NCBI GenBank assembly: GCA_050084515.1
Contig: CM114271.1
Location: 47,864,001 to 47,928,000, forward strand
DNA: 64,000 nucleotides
Source of the DNA: Blasia pusilla
Taxonomy: Eukaryota > Marchantiophyta > Marchantiopsida > Blasiales
Direction of reading: 5' to 3'
Shown: positions 22,431 to 36,400 of the stretch, in pieces
How the letters are laid out: each line of letters starts with the position of its first letter
Position numbering within the stretch: position 1 is the stretch's first letter
Position numbers and translations under genes: made by a program
The notes under the pieces: model-generated
Told to the model about the DNA's origin: nothing
The model's input: the letters and a program-made list of their open reading frames with translations, nothing else
The model's database searches: none

Positions 22431-25400
22431 TCATATGTAAACTGTCCTTACATCGTTTTGTCCAAATGGTACTCCACAACCAGGACATTTGCGGTGCCTA
22501 ATCTCCAAATTTCGTTGAATGCATGGACCACAAAACAAATGATAGCACTTCGTGATAACAACCTGAGGAAGGAACAAGCATCCACAAGTAAGAATGATGA
22601 CGAATTTGCGAGTTACAAAACAAGATGCTCTATGTTTGCTCAAGTTTCTAATCCTAGACTCACATAGGGGTAATTCGAGTGAAGTGTCACAGTACTGGGA
22701 ATCTCCAGGGGGGGGATTATTTTTGGACAAAGGTCTGCTCAGTAAGAACTCAATTATTCCCACTGTGCAAATGGGCAGTTTACTTATTTTCAGAGGGTGG
22801 ACTTCAGAAACCATCACCGTACTCGACGACATAATTCTTTTGCTTGAGTTGCTTAAGGTCTACACTCCCTTAAGAAGGTGTCCTGACACGACCACCATTG
22901 ACAATAGTATATTGAGTACAGTAGCAAAAAATATTGATGACTAGAAACTTGTGATTCTTTACAGGTTACCTCCTTGGCTCGATCATGACACACACTACAC
23001 TTGAGGATGGCCCTGTACTCCTTGATTTCTTCTTGTAATCTTTCAATCATTGGGCTCCCATCATGATGAGAACCAAGGCGTGCAACTTTTGTGTTGAGGG
23101 TATCAAGCTCTTCTTGCATTCTCCTCTTCTCAAATCTGATGACAAGTTTTGCATCATCAGTGGTCACCATCAGGATACTATCCAGACACAACTCACACAA
23201 GCTAACAAGCCACATGGCAAAGATCTATGTGATTTGCAGTGAATAACCATCTAATGCAGTGAGACTCTTGGATGACTTCAAAACATACTGAATAGCTTGC
23301 ATACCTCTCCTTCTCCAGTTCTCCTTGAACCTCCACAATTTTGAGTCCCCGTTCTTCTACACTCTTCTGTGTGGCTTCGAGAGCTGACTTGGTGGATGCC
23401 ATCTCTCTCTCCACCTCCAACTTTTGTCGTTTAGCATTCTCCAATGCTGACAGATATTGCCTACTTTCATCTGTGGCTTTACCCAGCTGGTCCAGGTACG
23501 ACCTTGCCTGCAAGGTAAAATAGTTTGGCTGAGTCTTGGCTGAGTGAGCTTTAACTCTCAAACACTGAAAGCTTAGAGGCATGAAACCACGTGTAATACA
23601 CACTCTCTAATTCTAACTTAAAAAGGGATTTAGCCTCAATACACCAGTTCTAGAAAAGAATTGTGACACATAATCAAACCTGTTCATCCAGCCGGGCAAG
23701 CCGCTGCTTGTGCCCATCGGCTGTGGAGGTTGCTTGTTGCATTCGACTGACTAGCAATTGCTTTTCTGCTTGTAGATTTGCCAGGGCCTGCTTTGCCTTC
23801 AGGCTCTCGGCAACCAGCTGATGATAAGGAGACAGTATACAAAGAAAGTTAATATACTCAGAGTGTCTAGTCACTATTGACCAAGAAAATCATTTTACAA
23901 TCTTATTTGGATACACTACTGGAAAGTTGCTTTCTATTGTCAACCAAGCCAACTAAATGGTTGGAGCAAAAGATTATGCACATCCACAGATTGATATTTC
24001 TCTTCCTCGTGCAACAAGGAATCTTGATGGCATCTTCCAACTTCCTGTCCAGATCTTCACCTGAGTGTTATAATCGTCCCTCTCTGTTAGCTGTTGGAGA
24101 AGTCTTTGATTCTGTGTTTGCATATCTTCATATGCTTGGCCAATTGTCTGCAAAAAAATTCAGCCCAACCACACCACATTAGCATGACATTTGACCAAGA
24201 AAACTGCATCCAAGTCAGGTCAGAATGGCAGGAAAAACTTAACCCACTTTCAGCTTTGAAAGCACAAAACAGGAGTGTAAGCTTCCAACCCAAAACACCA
24301 GTACAAAAAAGAAAAATAAAGAAGTCAACAAGAAAGTTAGTAGCTAACCTCAATTTCCGATATATATGCATCCCCTTCTTCATTTTTTGCCTTCAGGGAC
24401 TCTCTCAGTTCCATTGCCACTCTAAAACACCCCGACAAATCACCAATTGCTTTTAAGATGCCTTGATCATGAGGCGAGTGATAGACTCCAATAAATCCAT
24501 ATCAATGCGGAGAGAAATGCATCTGATTAAACTTGCTCATATCATAAAATTACCCTAAATGCTATATTGTCACTGAGTAAGAGTGCAGTATTTGCAGAGA
24601 ATTGATTGCATCACAAACCTTTCCGAAGAATCTAACTGCTGCCGTAGCTCAGCGATTTCCGCCTCTGCAGCTGTCAGCCTCTGCTGACAAGCTGCCTCAG
24701 CTTCATTAGCGGCCTTCACACGAAGTTCTAAGCTATGCTCATCCAAAGCGGTCTTCAAACGCTCTACTTGAGCCCATGCTTTGCATTCAGCTTGCTGCAG
24801 CTCCATGACATCCCTGTGCAAAGTCCTCATGAGAATAATGTCACTACATACGTAGGACACTTGGTGCCAAAGATGTACAGAGAAAATTACAACAGAGTGA
24901 ATCAAACCACATGACTCGAGATGAAATGAATAGGGCAACTACTTGAGATCTCCTTCTGATATGGTGACAGTACAGGGACTTCAACTCCCATCCCTTTTCC
25001 ACTTTGTTGCTCAGCCATGAGTATTCTTGAAACAAAAAAGTGGCTCAACAAACTTTCCTTTGAAAATTATACCATTAGAAGAAACTTCCTTTTCTTCACC
25101 CAAAAGAGCTACAGTTCTAGCAAGTAAAAAAAAAGCTTAGTCAATTTCAACAAACAACATTCACTGGTCAACTTCCAGGGCCAGCCTTAAAGTTGCAATG
25201 GGAATGAGCTCAACTGCCCAAACCAAGCTTTGAATGTGCCAACTTTCTTTCAAAAGCTTTTCAAACAGCCGGAAAAATTGCACCACAGTTCATTCACAAT
25301 TCAGCCAACTCTGTCCTATCTGCACTCAAAATAAAAACCTTTTAGGGCTACCATATATAGAAAGGCGATGTTTACTCCCTGAACTGTGTACAAGCCAACT

Positions 25401-25789
25401 GGAGAGACAAGTTGAATGTACACAGAATGAAAAAAGTAGGGAGAGGAGAATACATGGCCGCATCATAAGCAGAGTAGAAGACAGAAACTTCACGGATGGA
25501 ATCTTACGTTGTGGCAAACTAATTCCCATCACCATGCTAAAATCGCAGACAATACAGGGCCTGGTCAAAGAGTTGATCAATGAAGGAGCTCAAGGTACCA
25601 CCATTCAGGAGACCGTGAGCAAGACTATACCAGAAGATCCATGCCTGAACTACCATAAAGCTCCTTAGGAAGAGCAGAAGTTTGCAGATATGTACGTAGG
25701 CCTAGAAATGAGTCAGACGCAAATCGTGCCTCATCACTTTGACTTCCACCAAGTTCAGTACAGAGGATAGAAAGGAGTAGGCTGCCCAT

Positions 25790-25835
<46 letters not shown>

Positions 25836-28800
25836 GGTTAAGTATACGAGAGGCATGATGAACAGCTTGTTAAAATAAAAATCAGACAAGCTGTTCCACT
25901 GAAATGGTCAGGAAAAAAAAACCCAAAAGCTCGTTGAAACAAAACAAGTGCAAAGATAATAATGTCATAAATGTGCTCAAGGATGAAGATTTGACAGTGA
26001 TGTATCATAGAAACCGGACCCATGAATGGGAGCACTGTGTTGATATGCCATGAGTGAAAATATTCAGAAAATATCTGACTTTCCTTCAAGTAAACTACTG
26101 TCCAAACAGAACTAATATTAATCAAGTAGTGGCGTGAACTTACAACTTTAGAACCCACACTCTGGTTGGAAGTTCTACAGACTAGGATGAGTGCAGAGGA
26201 GCAAGAGGTAGGTACTGCGTAAAGGATTCAAGAGAGTGACAGGGAGACAAAGATGTATCTATAAATTAAAGCAGTCTGACAACACACGACAATACGCTTT
26301 ATTGAAAAACAACTTGAACAGGAAACAGCTGCCAAAAATGGAAAGGTTCATCTGAAGAAATCCATAGTAACACCTCCCTACCTTGGATCACTCGACTCCC
26401 TTCCATACATGTCCAGTATCAGCTTAAGTTCTTGTTCACTGTCTTGTAAATTTCGAACCTGCGCAATGAAGTTAAGCATTTCCAGGTGAGTTGACCAAAG
26501 AGCTCCACTAAAACCAGTCCAGGTATATAGCTGCACTTGACTTAAAGGACAAACTAACCTTGCCTCCATCCTGGAGCAAGACATTGAAACACTCTTTATG
26601 GTAACTCCTAGTACCATAATTTTCAAAAAATTTACAAAATGACACATCTAGAATAATAGGTGAATATTCCAAATGACTGTCTGGACACAAGAAAAAAGGA
26701 AACAGGCTCACCTCATCCTTCAAAGCAGTTAATTCTGAAATCTGACCGGCATACTGCTCCGCAAGATTTTTGTACTCACTTGTCTGCAGCAATGGATCTA
26801 TTTCGTTAGTATGGACACAATCCGTGGCAGCTTCTTTTCTTAGTGTCCTCATTATAAAGATACTAGTACTAGTTAGCATGCCCTTGCTTCAAATATGAAA
26901 ATTGATCATTTTATTCTATTAAATTTGAAAGGAATAGTAACATTCCACCCTTCTAAATAACTTCACTCTTTAATTCAAATTAAAATAATCTCCAACTCCC
27001 CTAAGTAATTCCACCTTTCCATAAAAGTCTAGACAATACCTACTCCCCCCTCCACTCCTCCCACCAAAATAACGCACATTCATAAAACTATAAGTTAATT
27101 TTAATGAATGAAATCATTTCCCTCTTCCTTTCATCTGCCCTTCCCAAAATATCAGGTGTGAATTAAGAGACAAAATTGCAAGCTTGTTGCAATTTTGTCT
27201 TCGTATCTACTATTGTCTTATTATGCATAGGGTCGCCAATTGTGATATACATACAGAGAATGCCAGTTACCTTTCTTTCAAGGATGGATGCAAAAGAATG
27301 AATCTCGGCACGAAGTGAATGTACTTCAAGGGCAGCCTCCTTGTACTTGTTCAGCTGGACTTGCATCATGCTCATCTCTTTATGGAGGGTTGTGACCATT
27401 ACTTTGAGCTCAGAAACAGAATCTTTCCTCCCTGGCATATTGACAGTCCCAGTCTTCTATTAGATACGTTATAACACCAAAACAGAAATAAAATTAGGGA
27501 TGACTACAGAACTCTTCAGCCAAAAAACTTGGCCAACTGCTATGCCATCTATTGAGAATCTGTGGACAACAAAGTTGTCAAAGCACAATTCACCAAATCT
27601 AGATGTTCCAATAATAAAATGGTGTGGATAATTGGACCTTGAGCTTGAGCTGCATCCTCTAATCTCAACTGCAAGCAATCTCTCTCAGCCATACATTGCT
27701 GGAGCTTTATTTCCAAATCTGCTATTCGAGCATCTGCCATTGCACTGGTCCGCCGAGCAGCTTCCACAGGCTCTACTTTAAGAAATAGCTCCTTCTCTCG
27801 CTTCACTGCTGTATCACGCTCAATCTGTGCATGTGGACCATTAGGATATGATTTGAGTACACTAGATGTACAAGACGCAAATGAATGTTTCAGGTTTTGC
27901 ATCCACCCTTGACAGTAATCTCACCTGTAGTTGATCAATAATATTACGGTACTTATCCACCTCAGTCTTGGCATACTGTAATTGATCATTGAGGAGGAGA
28001 TATGGTTGAGAAGAGATAATTCGCTGCTCCTCTCCCAACAAGTCCTGTGAATTCCATTTGAACAACCCAAGAAACTGCAGGTCAAATATAATACCAGCAA
28101 AAAGTTTTCTACCACAGAACAAATATCCCTCCTCTCCAGGTCGCTAGTATTGGGAATGTGATATCACATGGACATGAGTAGCATATCCCCTTCCTGCCTT
28201 CTCACCTACTTCAACTGAAGTCTTAGAAAGTCACATTTATTAGTAATACCTGCATATGCTGAAGCTTTTGGGAAAGATTCAACTGCGTTTGATGTGCTTC
28301 TTGGAGTTCAGTGAGCCTCCTGGCTGCCAATGTCTGTTCATTAATCGTTGAGGATGAAAAACAAACATCTCAATGTTAGTAGGACAGAGATGAGCACGAC
28401 TCCAAGACTGCCAAGCCATGTGGGAACAGTCCTTAGTTTATGCCCATAGCTTTGTGGCATGACCAAGTTGAGAGGACTAACCTCAAATATGATTTGCGAA
28501 GTAACAGACATATAGAGTCTCCAAACCATTCACAATCCTTCTCAATAGATAGAGAAACAGATAGTAAATGCCACTTGCCTTGGCCTCCTCTAATCCAGCC
28601 TCTAACTCCCTGGCCTCCTTCGACATCTTTTCACCTCCTCCTCTTTCTCCGTGCTCACTTTTGGATGCAGTCAGCGGGCTGGGAGTTAATGGGGCAGCTA
28701 AGGCATCTTTCTGGTTTCGTAGAGTTGTAATTTTTCGCCTACTTGTCTCAAGTTCAGCAGCTGTCTCTTCCAGCTCACCTGCCCAGAAATGTCAACAAAT

Positions 28801-31174
28801 TCCCACACGTAATTTTTGATTCAGCTTGATCCAGATTGCACCAATCATTTACTTCAGTTGCTGTAATTTACTTGTGTGTACACGTAGAGGTACACACAAG
28901 CATCCATGCAAACAAAAGCATAACCTGTTAAATAAATCCAAGAACAGAACCACCACATTGCTCTCATACCAGTATCAGATCTATTCAATGGAGAGTTTCC
29001 TGTAATAAAATACACAAATTTCTGAAATTCTAGGGAGAACAGTTCCTGCCACCCACTAAATCTACACCTTATTGGTGTGAAATTTTTACCCGTCAATCTG
29101 GCTACTTCTGCCTGGTCTTTAGCATGATTGTCCCGGTATGCTCCAATTTCTGCTGCAATTGCTTTATGTTTTAAGTGAAGTAGATCCATGTTAGCATATA
29201 GGGCAGCAATTTCAGACCGTAGTTCATCATCAACTTTCCTCAAAAGTCGCCCAGCTTCTGCAATACAGTAGACAGTCAAGAAAAGGAGATTAAAGAGCCC
29301 TGATTTGTTTATAATAATATCATAAGTAACATATTATCGACAAGTTTGCTCCACTTCCATCCCAAATTTCCCAATTCTGTATCTTCATACACCATTTACT
29401 GATATTGTGTGTCCCATAAAGGACTAGACTCCATATGAATGTCCAAAAGAAGGTAAGAGGAAAGGAACTCTCATACAAACTCCATAGAATATGATCTAAC
29501 TGCTATTGTTGACGTAGATGTGTGAAAACTGATGAAATTCAGGTGTGCAAAACAAATTCCCTCCAGAAGAACGCTAAAATAATTCTAACTATCTAATTTG
29601 AGAAAGGTAAAATTATTTCCCATCCACTGCCCATGGATAGAAGGTTGACCCCTTACTTTCCAGTAACCAAAAAAAGAGCACTTTGATATCCAATACTGAC
29701 CATCACTAGGTAGCCTCTCTTTGAGTGAGCTGGCAAGCTCCTCATTCCTGGTGCGCTGGACATCAATAGCGTGAACTAAGCACTTGAGAGTCTTCACAGT
29801 TGACATCTTCCGTGCAGCTAGTGCAGCCTCCACATAGCTGTTGTTGTCAGCAGAAGTACTGCTCTCTGTTGCACCTGTTTCCAGCAATCGATGCAGAAAG
29901 GTCTGCTCCGGAGGTTGAATTGGCACTCGCTCTGCAGGAATCATTTTAATAAAATGCTCAGGGATATGGGGTAAGACTTCGCATGCTAATTACGAGAAGC
30001 AATGTAAGGAGGGATTCCATCTGTCAACAACTTGAAGACACTCCGGCTTTAGGCCAATTAGATGAGCAACTAATTTTATTCACAAACTCGCGTACTCAAA
30101 ATACAAACGTATGAACTGGTGAACAGATATAGCACATACCCTTCGTTGAGCTCGTGGGTTCCAGCACTCGAATTCCATTAGTGGTCGCATTAGCACGAAC
30201 CGCAAGCAGCTCCAAATCGTCCACCAACTGTACGAAATAACACCTTAGTTGTTCTGAGCTCATGAAGTGGTGTGTGCGAAGTAGTTCCTTCCGTAGCACG
30301 TCTTGACTGCCTTTTCCTTCCACCGTGCATGAACGCACTAGGGTGTAACACCCCAATTTAAAAACACGTAGAAATCAGACAACGCAAAAGGATAACAAAT
30401 TGTGCCTCGAGTGACAGGAACAGTACCTCATTCCAGACCCGATTCACCGCTATCAGGGTTTCATCATAAGAGGTCTGCTTTGTCTTGAGCTGACTAAACT
30501 TGCCCTCGAGAGCGTGGATTTCGCTCCGTTGCACATCCAGCTGCTGTGCCAATTTATGGTTCTGGTACTGCAATACTGCAGCGTCAACCTGCTCACAACC
30601 GAACAGTGACACCTTAGGAGCTCCCCCACCCGCCGTTCACTCCTAACACCTAGAACCTTTCGTTTCAGTGAGGACCCCCGAAAGACCATCCTCCAGCCAA
30701 AGAACAGAAATTTCATTGGGGGCAGGGACTTCAAGCTCGAAGACTGAGCTTCGCCATCGGGAGTGACAGGAGGAGCGCGAAGATGAACAGTGGCACTGTC
30801 AACCAAGGTGCACGAAATTAAGGAAAAGAAACCCTCTGTAAACGGCACGCTGAACACACTGCAGTAAACGTCTTGCGCTACTCAGAACGTCCAAGAATAT
30901 GGAAGAGGCGGCCGTTGAAACCACATACGCCAAGTGTTTAATACCATGCGGTGACAAAACTGCATACCAGCTAACATTTCCACAAATAAAAACTGTGCAG
31001 GTCTCTGAGTGAACCCCATTTTGCATTTGAAGCTCGAAATTAAAGGGTCCTGGACAGACACCTCACCTTCTTGTCCTCTGAAGAAGGAGCCATGGGTTGT
31101 TTCTTGAGAGGGGGAGAAACGGTATGATCATTAAGATGGCGCCTCTTCCTCTCAGGTTCTTCAGTGCTTCCCAT
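22431..31174 (-). CDS. HUB: BRE1/HUB-type E3 ubiquitin ligase for histone H2B, 19 exons, complete
   Basis: Exons (sense order): 31174-31067, 30588-30427, 30227-30140, 29931-29701, 29257-29090, 28778-28579, 28333-28250, 28074-27925, 27824-27638, 27431-27271, 26783-26712, 26458-26382, 24813-24619, 24421-24349, 24147-24061, 23817-23680, 23507-23305, 23135-22970, 22562-22431. All phases join to give 893 aa, close to Arabidopsis HUB1/HUB2. The start MGSTEEPERKRRHL matches the conserved plant N-terminus. The body is coiled coil (DELRSEIAALYANMDLLHLK, KVEPVEAARR, TIGQAYEDMQTQNQRLLQQL). The C-terminal C3HC4 RING spans the last two exons: KCSVCHDRAKE, then TKCYHLFCGPC, then KCPGCGVPFG, ending VYI. The family monoubiquitinates H2B in the nucleus, acting with a RAD6-type E2 as a dimer or tetramer. 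No lesion is seen; the ninth exon's donor (GTCCAA) is weak but restores frame. Confidence 0.95.
25793..25833 (+). repeat. (GT)n microsatellite in HUB intron 12
   Basis: About 20 uninterrupted GT units lie in the 1.57 kb intron between exons 12 (ends 26382) and 13 (starts 24813). Confidence 0.95.
28571..28579 (-). other. GC-AG intron donor in the HUB gene
   Basis: The sixth exon ends GAGGCCAAG followed by GCAAGT, and the next exon begins after ...GAACAG at 28334. The frame is kept only with this donor. AAG/GCAAGT is the typical strong context for the minor GC-AG introns handled by the major spliceosome. Confidence 0.75.
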
Positions 31175-33302
31175 GCTACTCCGGCCCTGAAGCGGCGCAT
31201 TATCAGGCCTTGTCTTCGTTAAAGCAGCTGCCCGTGTGACCTCCAGTTCGACGAACAGAAGCGAAACTCGGCAATAGTGACCTAAAATTGCAAAAATACG
31301 GTCGCCAAAGAACCGTCAACATCCGCGCTGTGCCTTGCCACGCGCCTTTTTTCCAGAAACCAAACCCTTCCCGCCTAATGGCCGCCTCGCCCTGGCAGTT
31401 CCTGAGTTTTCGACTTGTTGAGAACGACACCACACATATTTACGGAACAAAGGCTCTCCCTTCCAATTGAAACACAGGGAAAACACCGGCATATAACAAA
31501 GGGGGGGGGGGGAGAAACCACGACTTCAAAGAACGGCCCCGGCCTCTCTGACACACGGGTAAGCTCTCGACGTCAACAACCACACTAAAATACTCCGCTC
31601 TAAAATTTGGTCACAAAGCTCGTGCCAGTGCAAATGCTGATCGTAGTCCCTTGCGTAAAAAAAGAACACAAACACCAGGCTCCGCAGAGCAGACACATGG
31701 CGAGGAGGACGAGCAGCGGGGACGACGACACGGGTGGTGAGGCCGAGGAGGACGACGAATTTCCACGCGCCCGGGCTCCCACAGGTGAGGTGTGTGCGGG
31801 CGTGGAGAGAATAAAGATGGAAAGCAAGTCCAGTGAAGAGAAGGGGGAGGGGGGAAACCTCCCCTCCTTTCGCAAACAGCAAAGCTGCAATTCTTCTTCC
31901 TCCTTGCTGTGCGGGGGTTGCAGCTCCATTCCCATGACTCTCTCCTTCTCCACTCTCCCCTTTCTCCGTTTTGTGTCGCTGCTCTTCCGCTCACTTTCCT
32001 CTAACCCCTCCCTCCCTCACTCCGTCCTGTTCCATCCACACGCGGGCAGTCGAACGTGTACTTTCCATCTCACCGGGTAAATCCGTTCCAAGTTCTACCA
32101 AACTGAACCTGCCTTGCTACAGAAGACCTTCCTTTGCACCCAGCTCGTGATATAAACCGTTGGATTTAAGCTCGACGGTCGATGTCCCTCACGTCTCCCG
32201 ATGTACGCCGTAGGTTTCCCCGGTATTCTGACGTAGTTCGTAATCGCGGTTGTTCTACGTGGTATTTGGATTGGGAACCCTAGCCGTGGATGTGGTGTCG
32301 GATTACTACGACCATCCAAACAAATCCTGACATCGTGGTTTGAATGCCTACGCTATGAGTTGGCGAGTCGCTAGTCTGGCCTGTCTCCAGATCCTCCCGC
32401 CGGACGGGAGTGGGACGGCAGCTTTGGTCCCGTCTCCGCTCGCCCATTGGCCTAGCGCGCCGTTAATTCCCGGCTGCGTGGCATCAGACCGGGCCGGGTT
32501 GTGCCGGGCAGGATTAGATCGGGTCGGGCCGATAAGGTGTGGTTCACAACCCAGATCCGCCCGCGCGTCGTGCCGGCAGACTTTGAGGTTCTCGATCAAA
32601 TTCAAGTGCAGACGGGACATTGCCGGGACTCCTTCAGGATTACATGTCTACGTATACAGCGAGGCTTACCTGTTGGGAACTCCGAATTCGCGCATCAGTA
32701 CGTCGTTCAGTCACTACTGCGACCACATACCCACCGGTACTGCTATAATTGTCAGGCGACGCCTCTGACGGCGAATGACTCCTGGATCGGTATAGAGAGA
32801 TGCGCTTATGTTCCGTTCTTTTGCATTAAAGAAAATGGGAGACTCGGAGGGTGGAAGAATAGTGCGCGATTCAAATTTCAGGGCAGTGTAAGCCGCGAGG
32901 AGTTGAGAGAAGCGGAGTGAATTACGGAACACATTTTGTGGCTGGGAATCGGGGTGTAGTGGTTGGGTCTAGAGGTTTCGCCCTTCATTTTACTATGCCA
33001 TTGCAAAATTCTTCGGAGGGGTTTATTGTGCGCTGCAGCGCTGTCATGAGGGATTATAGGATCCGAAAATTCGTGTGCACAGATGGGATGAGTGATTCCT
33101 TCAACTAGACAAATGTCCCCTTTGGTTTTCCTTTTCGGTTCGAGTTGTTGTGATTTTCAACGCGATAAAGTCTTTGAATCACATGGTCACATTATGGGGT
33201 TTCTCTCGGCTGGCGTAATTTCATACTGATGTCGGTTGATCTCCCGGCATATGGTGACGGCATAGTGCTGTCTCTCTCCTGGTATCGGAGAAGTTATTGA
33301 AT

Positions 33303-33306
<4 letters not shown>

Positions 33307-33385
<79 letters not shown>
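33307..33385 (+). repeat. (CT)n tract upstream of the AAR3-like gene
   Basis: About 79 bp of pure CT repeat lies 75 bp before the proposed start codon at 33460 and about 27 bp before a TATAAA. Long CT/GA tracts in plant core promoters are bound by GAGA-binding (BBR/BPC) proteins; a regulatory role here is inference. Minus-strand open frames across it encode only Arg-Glu repeats and are not genes. Confidence 0.95.
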
Positions 33386-33389
<4 letters not shown>

Positions 33390-33411
33390 GTCCATTCATC
33401 CGTTGGCGGTG

Positions 33412-33418
33412 TATAAAT
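33412..33418 (+). promoter_or_regulatory. Possible TATA box of the AAR3-like gene
   Basis: TATAAAT lies 48 bp upstream of the ATG at 33460, which would give a very short 5' UTR (about 15-20 nt). It may instead belong to a minor start site. Confidence 0.3.
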
Positions 33419-33459
33419 GCGTGACCAAATAGTTGGCCAGGAGTTAGCGAATTTCAAAT

Positions 33460-36400
33460 ATGAAAGGTCAGGCGCAGGTTTTCCCGGGTAATTCCCCAGG
33501 ATCGATGCCCTTCTCACGATTCATAGGGCGGAGTGGAGGGGATACGCGAATGTGGGATATGTATATAGAGTATGCAGGTAACATGACGAGGATCCTTACT
33601 TGTCTAGGTTTGGAAAATCTAAGTCCAGAATTGAGTCTGCCCTGTTTGAATGGCCTTGGAGTTTTATTGTAGCTTTATTAACTCGTTTCATTTGAATGGC
33701 ATTCACTTTACTCTTGTCCTAGGCTCTTTACTCTCTTTCTCGGTTGGCTTTCACCCGGATGATGTATATGTTATGCATTGTCAGCTCAACTTAATCCAGC
33801 GTGACAATCCTAGTAGCTTGCCCGCCGTACTGAGTATTAGAAGTGTCCGCATTTTTGGTCTTTGGATGCGCTAGTTCACATTGTTGAAACGATCGAGTAG
33901 ACTTCCACCTCCCTCTTTTGTCTAGGGTAAGTACTTTTAGGTTTCGGTTGAGAATCTCTCTCGCTCGTTTCTGAAGTCCACATTTATATTTAATGCAAAA
34001 CAGATGAAACTGATGGGATCAAGCCATGCAGGAACCTAACTGAATCTATTAACTAATTTTTTTGATTTGGTCGCCTATGTTGTCCTTTAATGAACAACAG
34101 ATATTGCTGCAGCCGATGAACCTCTTGGACGAATTAAAGCACGACTTTCTGCTCTTTCAGCTTTTGCCGAATCCCAAGGTTTAACCGGGTAATTGGCGCA
34201 TAGACATGAGGGATTTTATCCATGTGCTTTCACTTTCAGCCACACCTGATCTTATTGCTTATTTTAAAGCCCATTACCCTTCAAGTGTCCATTTCCTTAG
34301 CTTGCTGCAAGCACTATGGCAGAGAGCTAAAGTTACAAAGGGCCTTTCTAGGTGCATTTCTGTCATGAATAACTTATTCATACTATCTTTGCTATCTCAC
34401 AATGTATCTTGTGGCACACTGAAGGAAAAAAGTTTTACTTAGGTTGCTTACCTTCATTGCTGCTGGAAGTATTGCAACTTACAACATTGCAATCTGAGGT
34501 CTAAGTTGCTGGAGTCTGAAATGCGCTTTTTTTCACCTCACCATGTTCAGGCAGGCAGCATTCGATGGGCTTCATCATCTTACTGCAGATTTGCATGGAG
34601 AGGTACCTAGCTTTAACCTCCTAGAATGTATTGTCTCTTTTAGCTTCAGATTATCTATATTATTACGACTGTATCACTGCTGCTTCCCTGACATCATGAT
34701 GAGATGCAGCACCACATGACGACCTGTGAATCTTTTGCTTGCAGCTTATGGATACTTGTCGATTCTCACTCTTCTATCGCTTCGTCTTCTTCATGTGCCG
34801 AGAGAGGGGTCAGAAGAGCATTTGTAAGTATACTTTTCATTGGGTAGTGAGATGAATGTGCAGCCTGCTATCTACCATATGGTTTCCCTAGTGTAATTGT
34901 GATTCTCTGGAGAAAGGATACTTCGTTTCTGATCATCCTCATCATGTCATGGTGTGGGCATGTTTTGTACGGTTTGGTTGTAGTAAATAATACTGTTCCG
35001 TTGGTTGTCGTTGGGTTGATTTTAACTCCTTTGCAGCTGTCAACACCGCTGTTGCTGCATGGAGACTGTCGCTAACTGGGCGCTTCAGATTACTTGATCA
35101 GTGGTGTGCCTTTGTACTGGTACTACATCATACTGCTATACGTATTTCTTTTTTGGGACTGTATGCATTTCAATTATCCTTCTTTCTTCCATTCAGTCAG
35201 TTCCTGCTTGAAATAGAGATTTGATTTGTGAGGAAGGTGTTCACGACTTCCTACAATCCATCTCTAAGCCCAGGTTTGACGTACCTGGTGGTGTAATGTT
35301 GAGGTAGTGACCCTTGCAGATCTCTGATCCATAGTTTGCAATCAACGTGGCTCAGCCGGACACTCACCTTCACACACAACTCTGATCTACCAACAGAATT
35401 GAAGGAATGCCTGATAGAAGATGATAAATGAATAACTGATTTAATGTCCATGGGATTCTAAGAGGATTATGAGACTCAAAACATCAAGACTTCTAGCACT
35501 TCGGCTCATAAAGGATGGTAAGTGACATCCGAAAACAAAAACAAAAAAACAAAGAATTGGAAATAGAGGTTTCTAGGAGAGGGTGGCATTTAACAGCCCG
35601 ATGTCAAGCTGATCAACATTTCCAGGTGGTCAGCCCTGGGAGAAGCCATGATTGGTGGTTAGAACCCCAAAAAGATGTTGGGAATTGGAAACAAAATATG
35701 AAAAGAGAGAACTAAACTAAGTTTTTACTTCCACCTATTAAAGTTTGATGGCAGTGGTGTTGTGGCTGGCTGAAGATTCATCAGAAGCATTCTGTATCGG
35801 AGGACACTTGGAGACAAGTTCTGGAGTTCAGCCGCAGTGTACATGAAGATTTGAGCAACTACGACCCTGAAGGTAAACAAGTCGACAAAGCTGAACTGTT
35901 CCCTCTCATTCCAGCACCACCATACTTATGTATACTTTGTAAATCTTTGAAATTGGGGTTCCTTGATAGCTGGGTAAAGACACTTTGATGTCAGTTGTTC
36001 TAAAGCTGTGAGAAATGGTCTATTTCTTTTGTGTGTGTCAGGTGCCTGGCCGGTTCTTGTTGATGAATTTGTTGATAATATGTACAGGTTGGCCATTTTC
36101 TCCTCTCCACCACTTCTTTTTCTAAGATTTTTCTGTCGTATCGAATTAAGGAAAATCAAGTCCTCAATGCCAACAGTATGGATCCGGATTTCTTTTTTCC
36201 ACTCAAATCAGTTCCTCCTGTACAGGCTTAGATTACTGTTGCATCTGAAGGTGGTTGAAGCTCTGTTCACTTATTATTGCTCTAGAAACAGCAGACTGAT
36301 TAGGTGAACTGATCTAATTTATGTCTACAGGAAAGCGTCCTGCCCTTCCTGTGCATCAGACTCCACAGTTTTATGTGAATGTGGTTTGGATGTTGTCAAG

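Larger units (their letters stand above)
31175..33459. promoter_or_regulatory. Divergent promoter region between HUB (minus) and AAR3-like (plus)
   Basis: The two ATGs face away from each other 2285 bp apart. The part near HUB has a run of 12 G (31501-31512) and a pyrimidine/purine-biased stretch (31700-32040) typical of 5' UTR and promoter DNA. Long open frames at 31600-32080 on both strands reflect this composition. The part near the AAR3-like gene holds a long CT tract and a TATA-like box (separate entries). No other gene is recognised. Confidence 0.5.

Noticed and set aside
31526-32080. Overlapping long open frames on both strands upstream of HUB
   Set aside because: They coincide with a purine/pyrimidine-biased promoter-like stretch, exist in several frames at once and show no domain.
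33187-33517. Minus-strand open frames across 33.2-33.5 kb
   Set aside because: They are translations of the CT microsatellite (Arg-Glu repeats).
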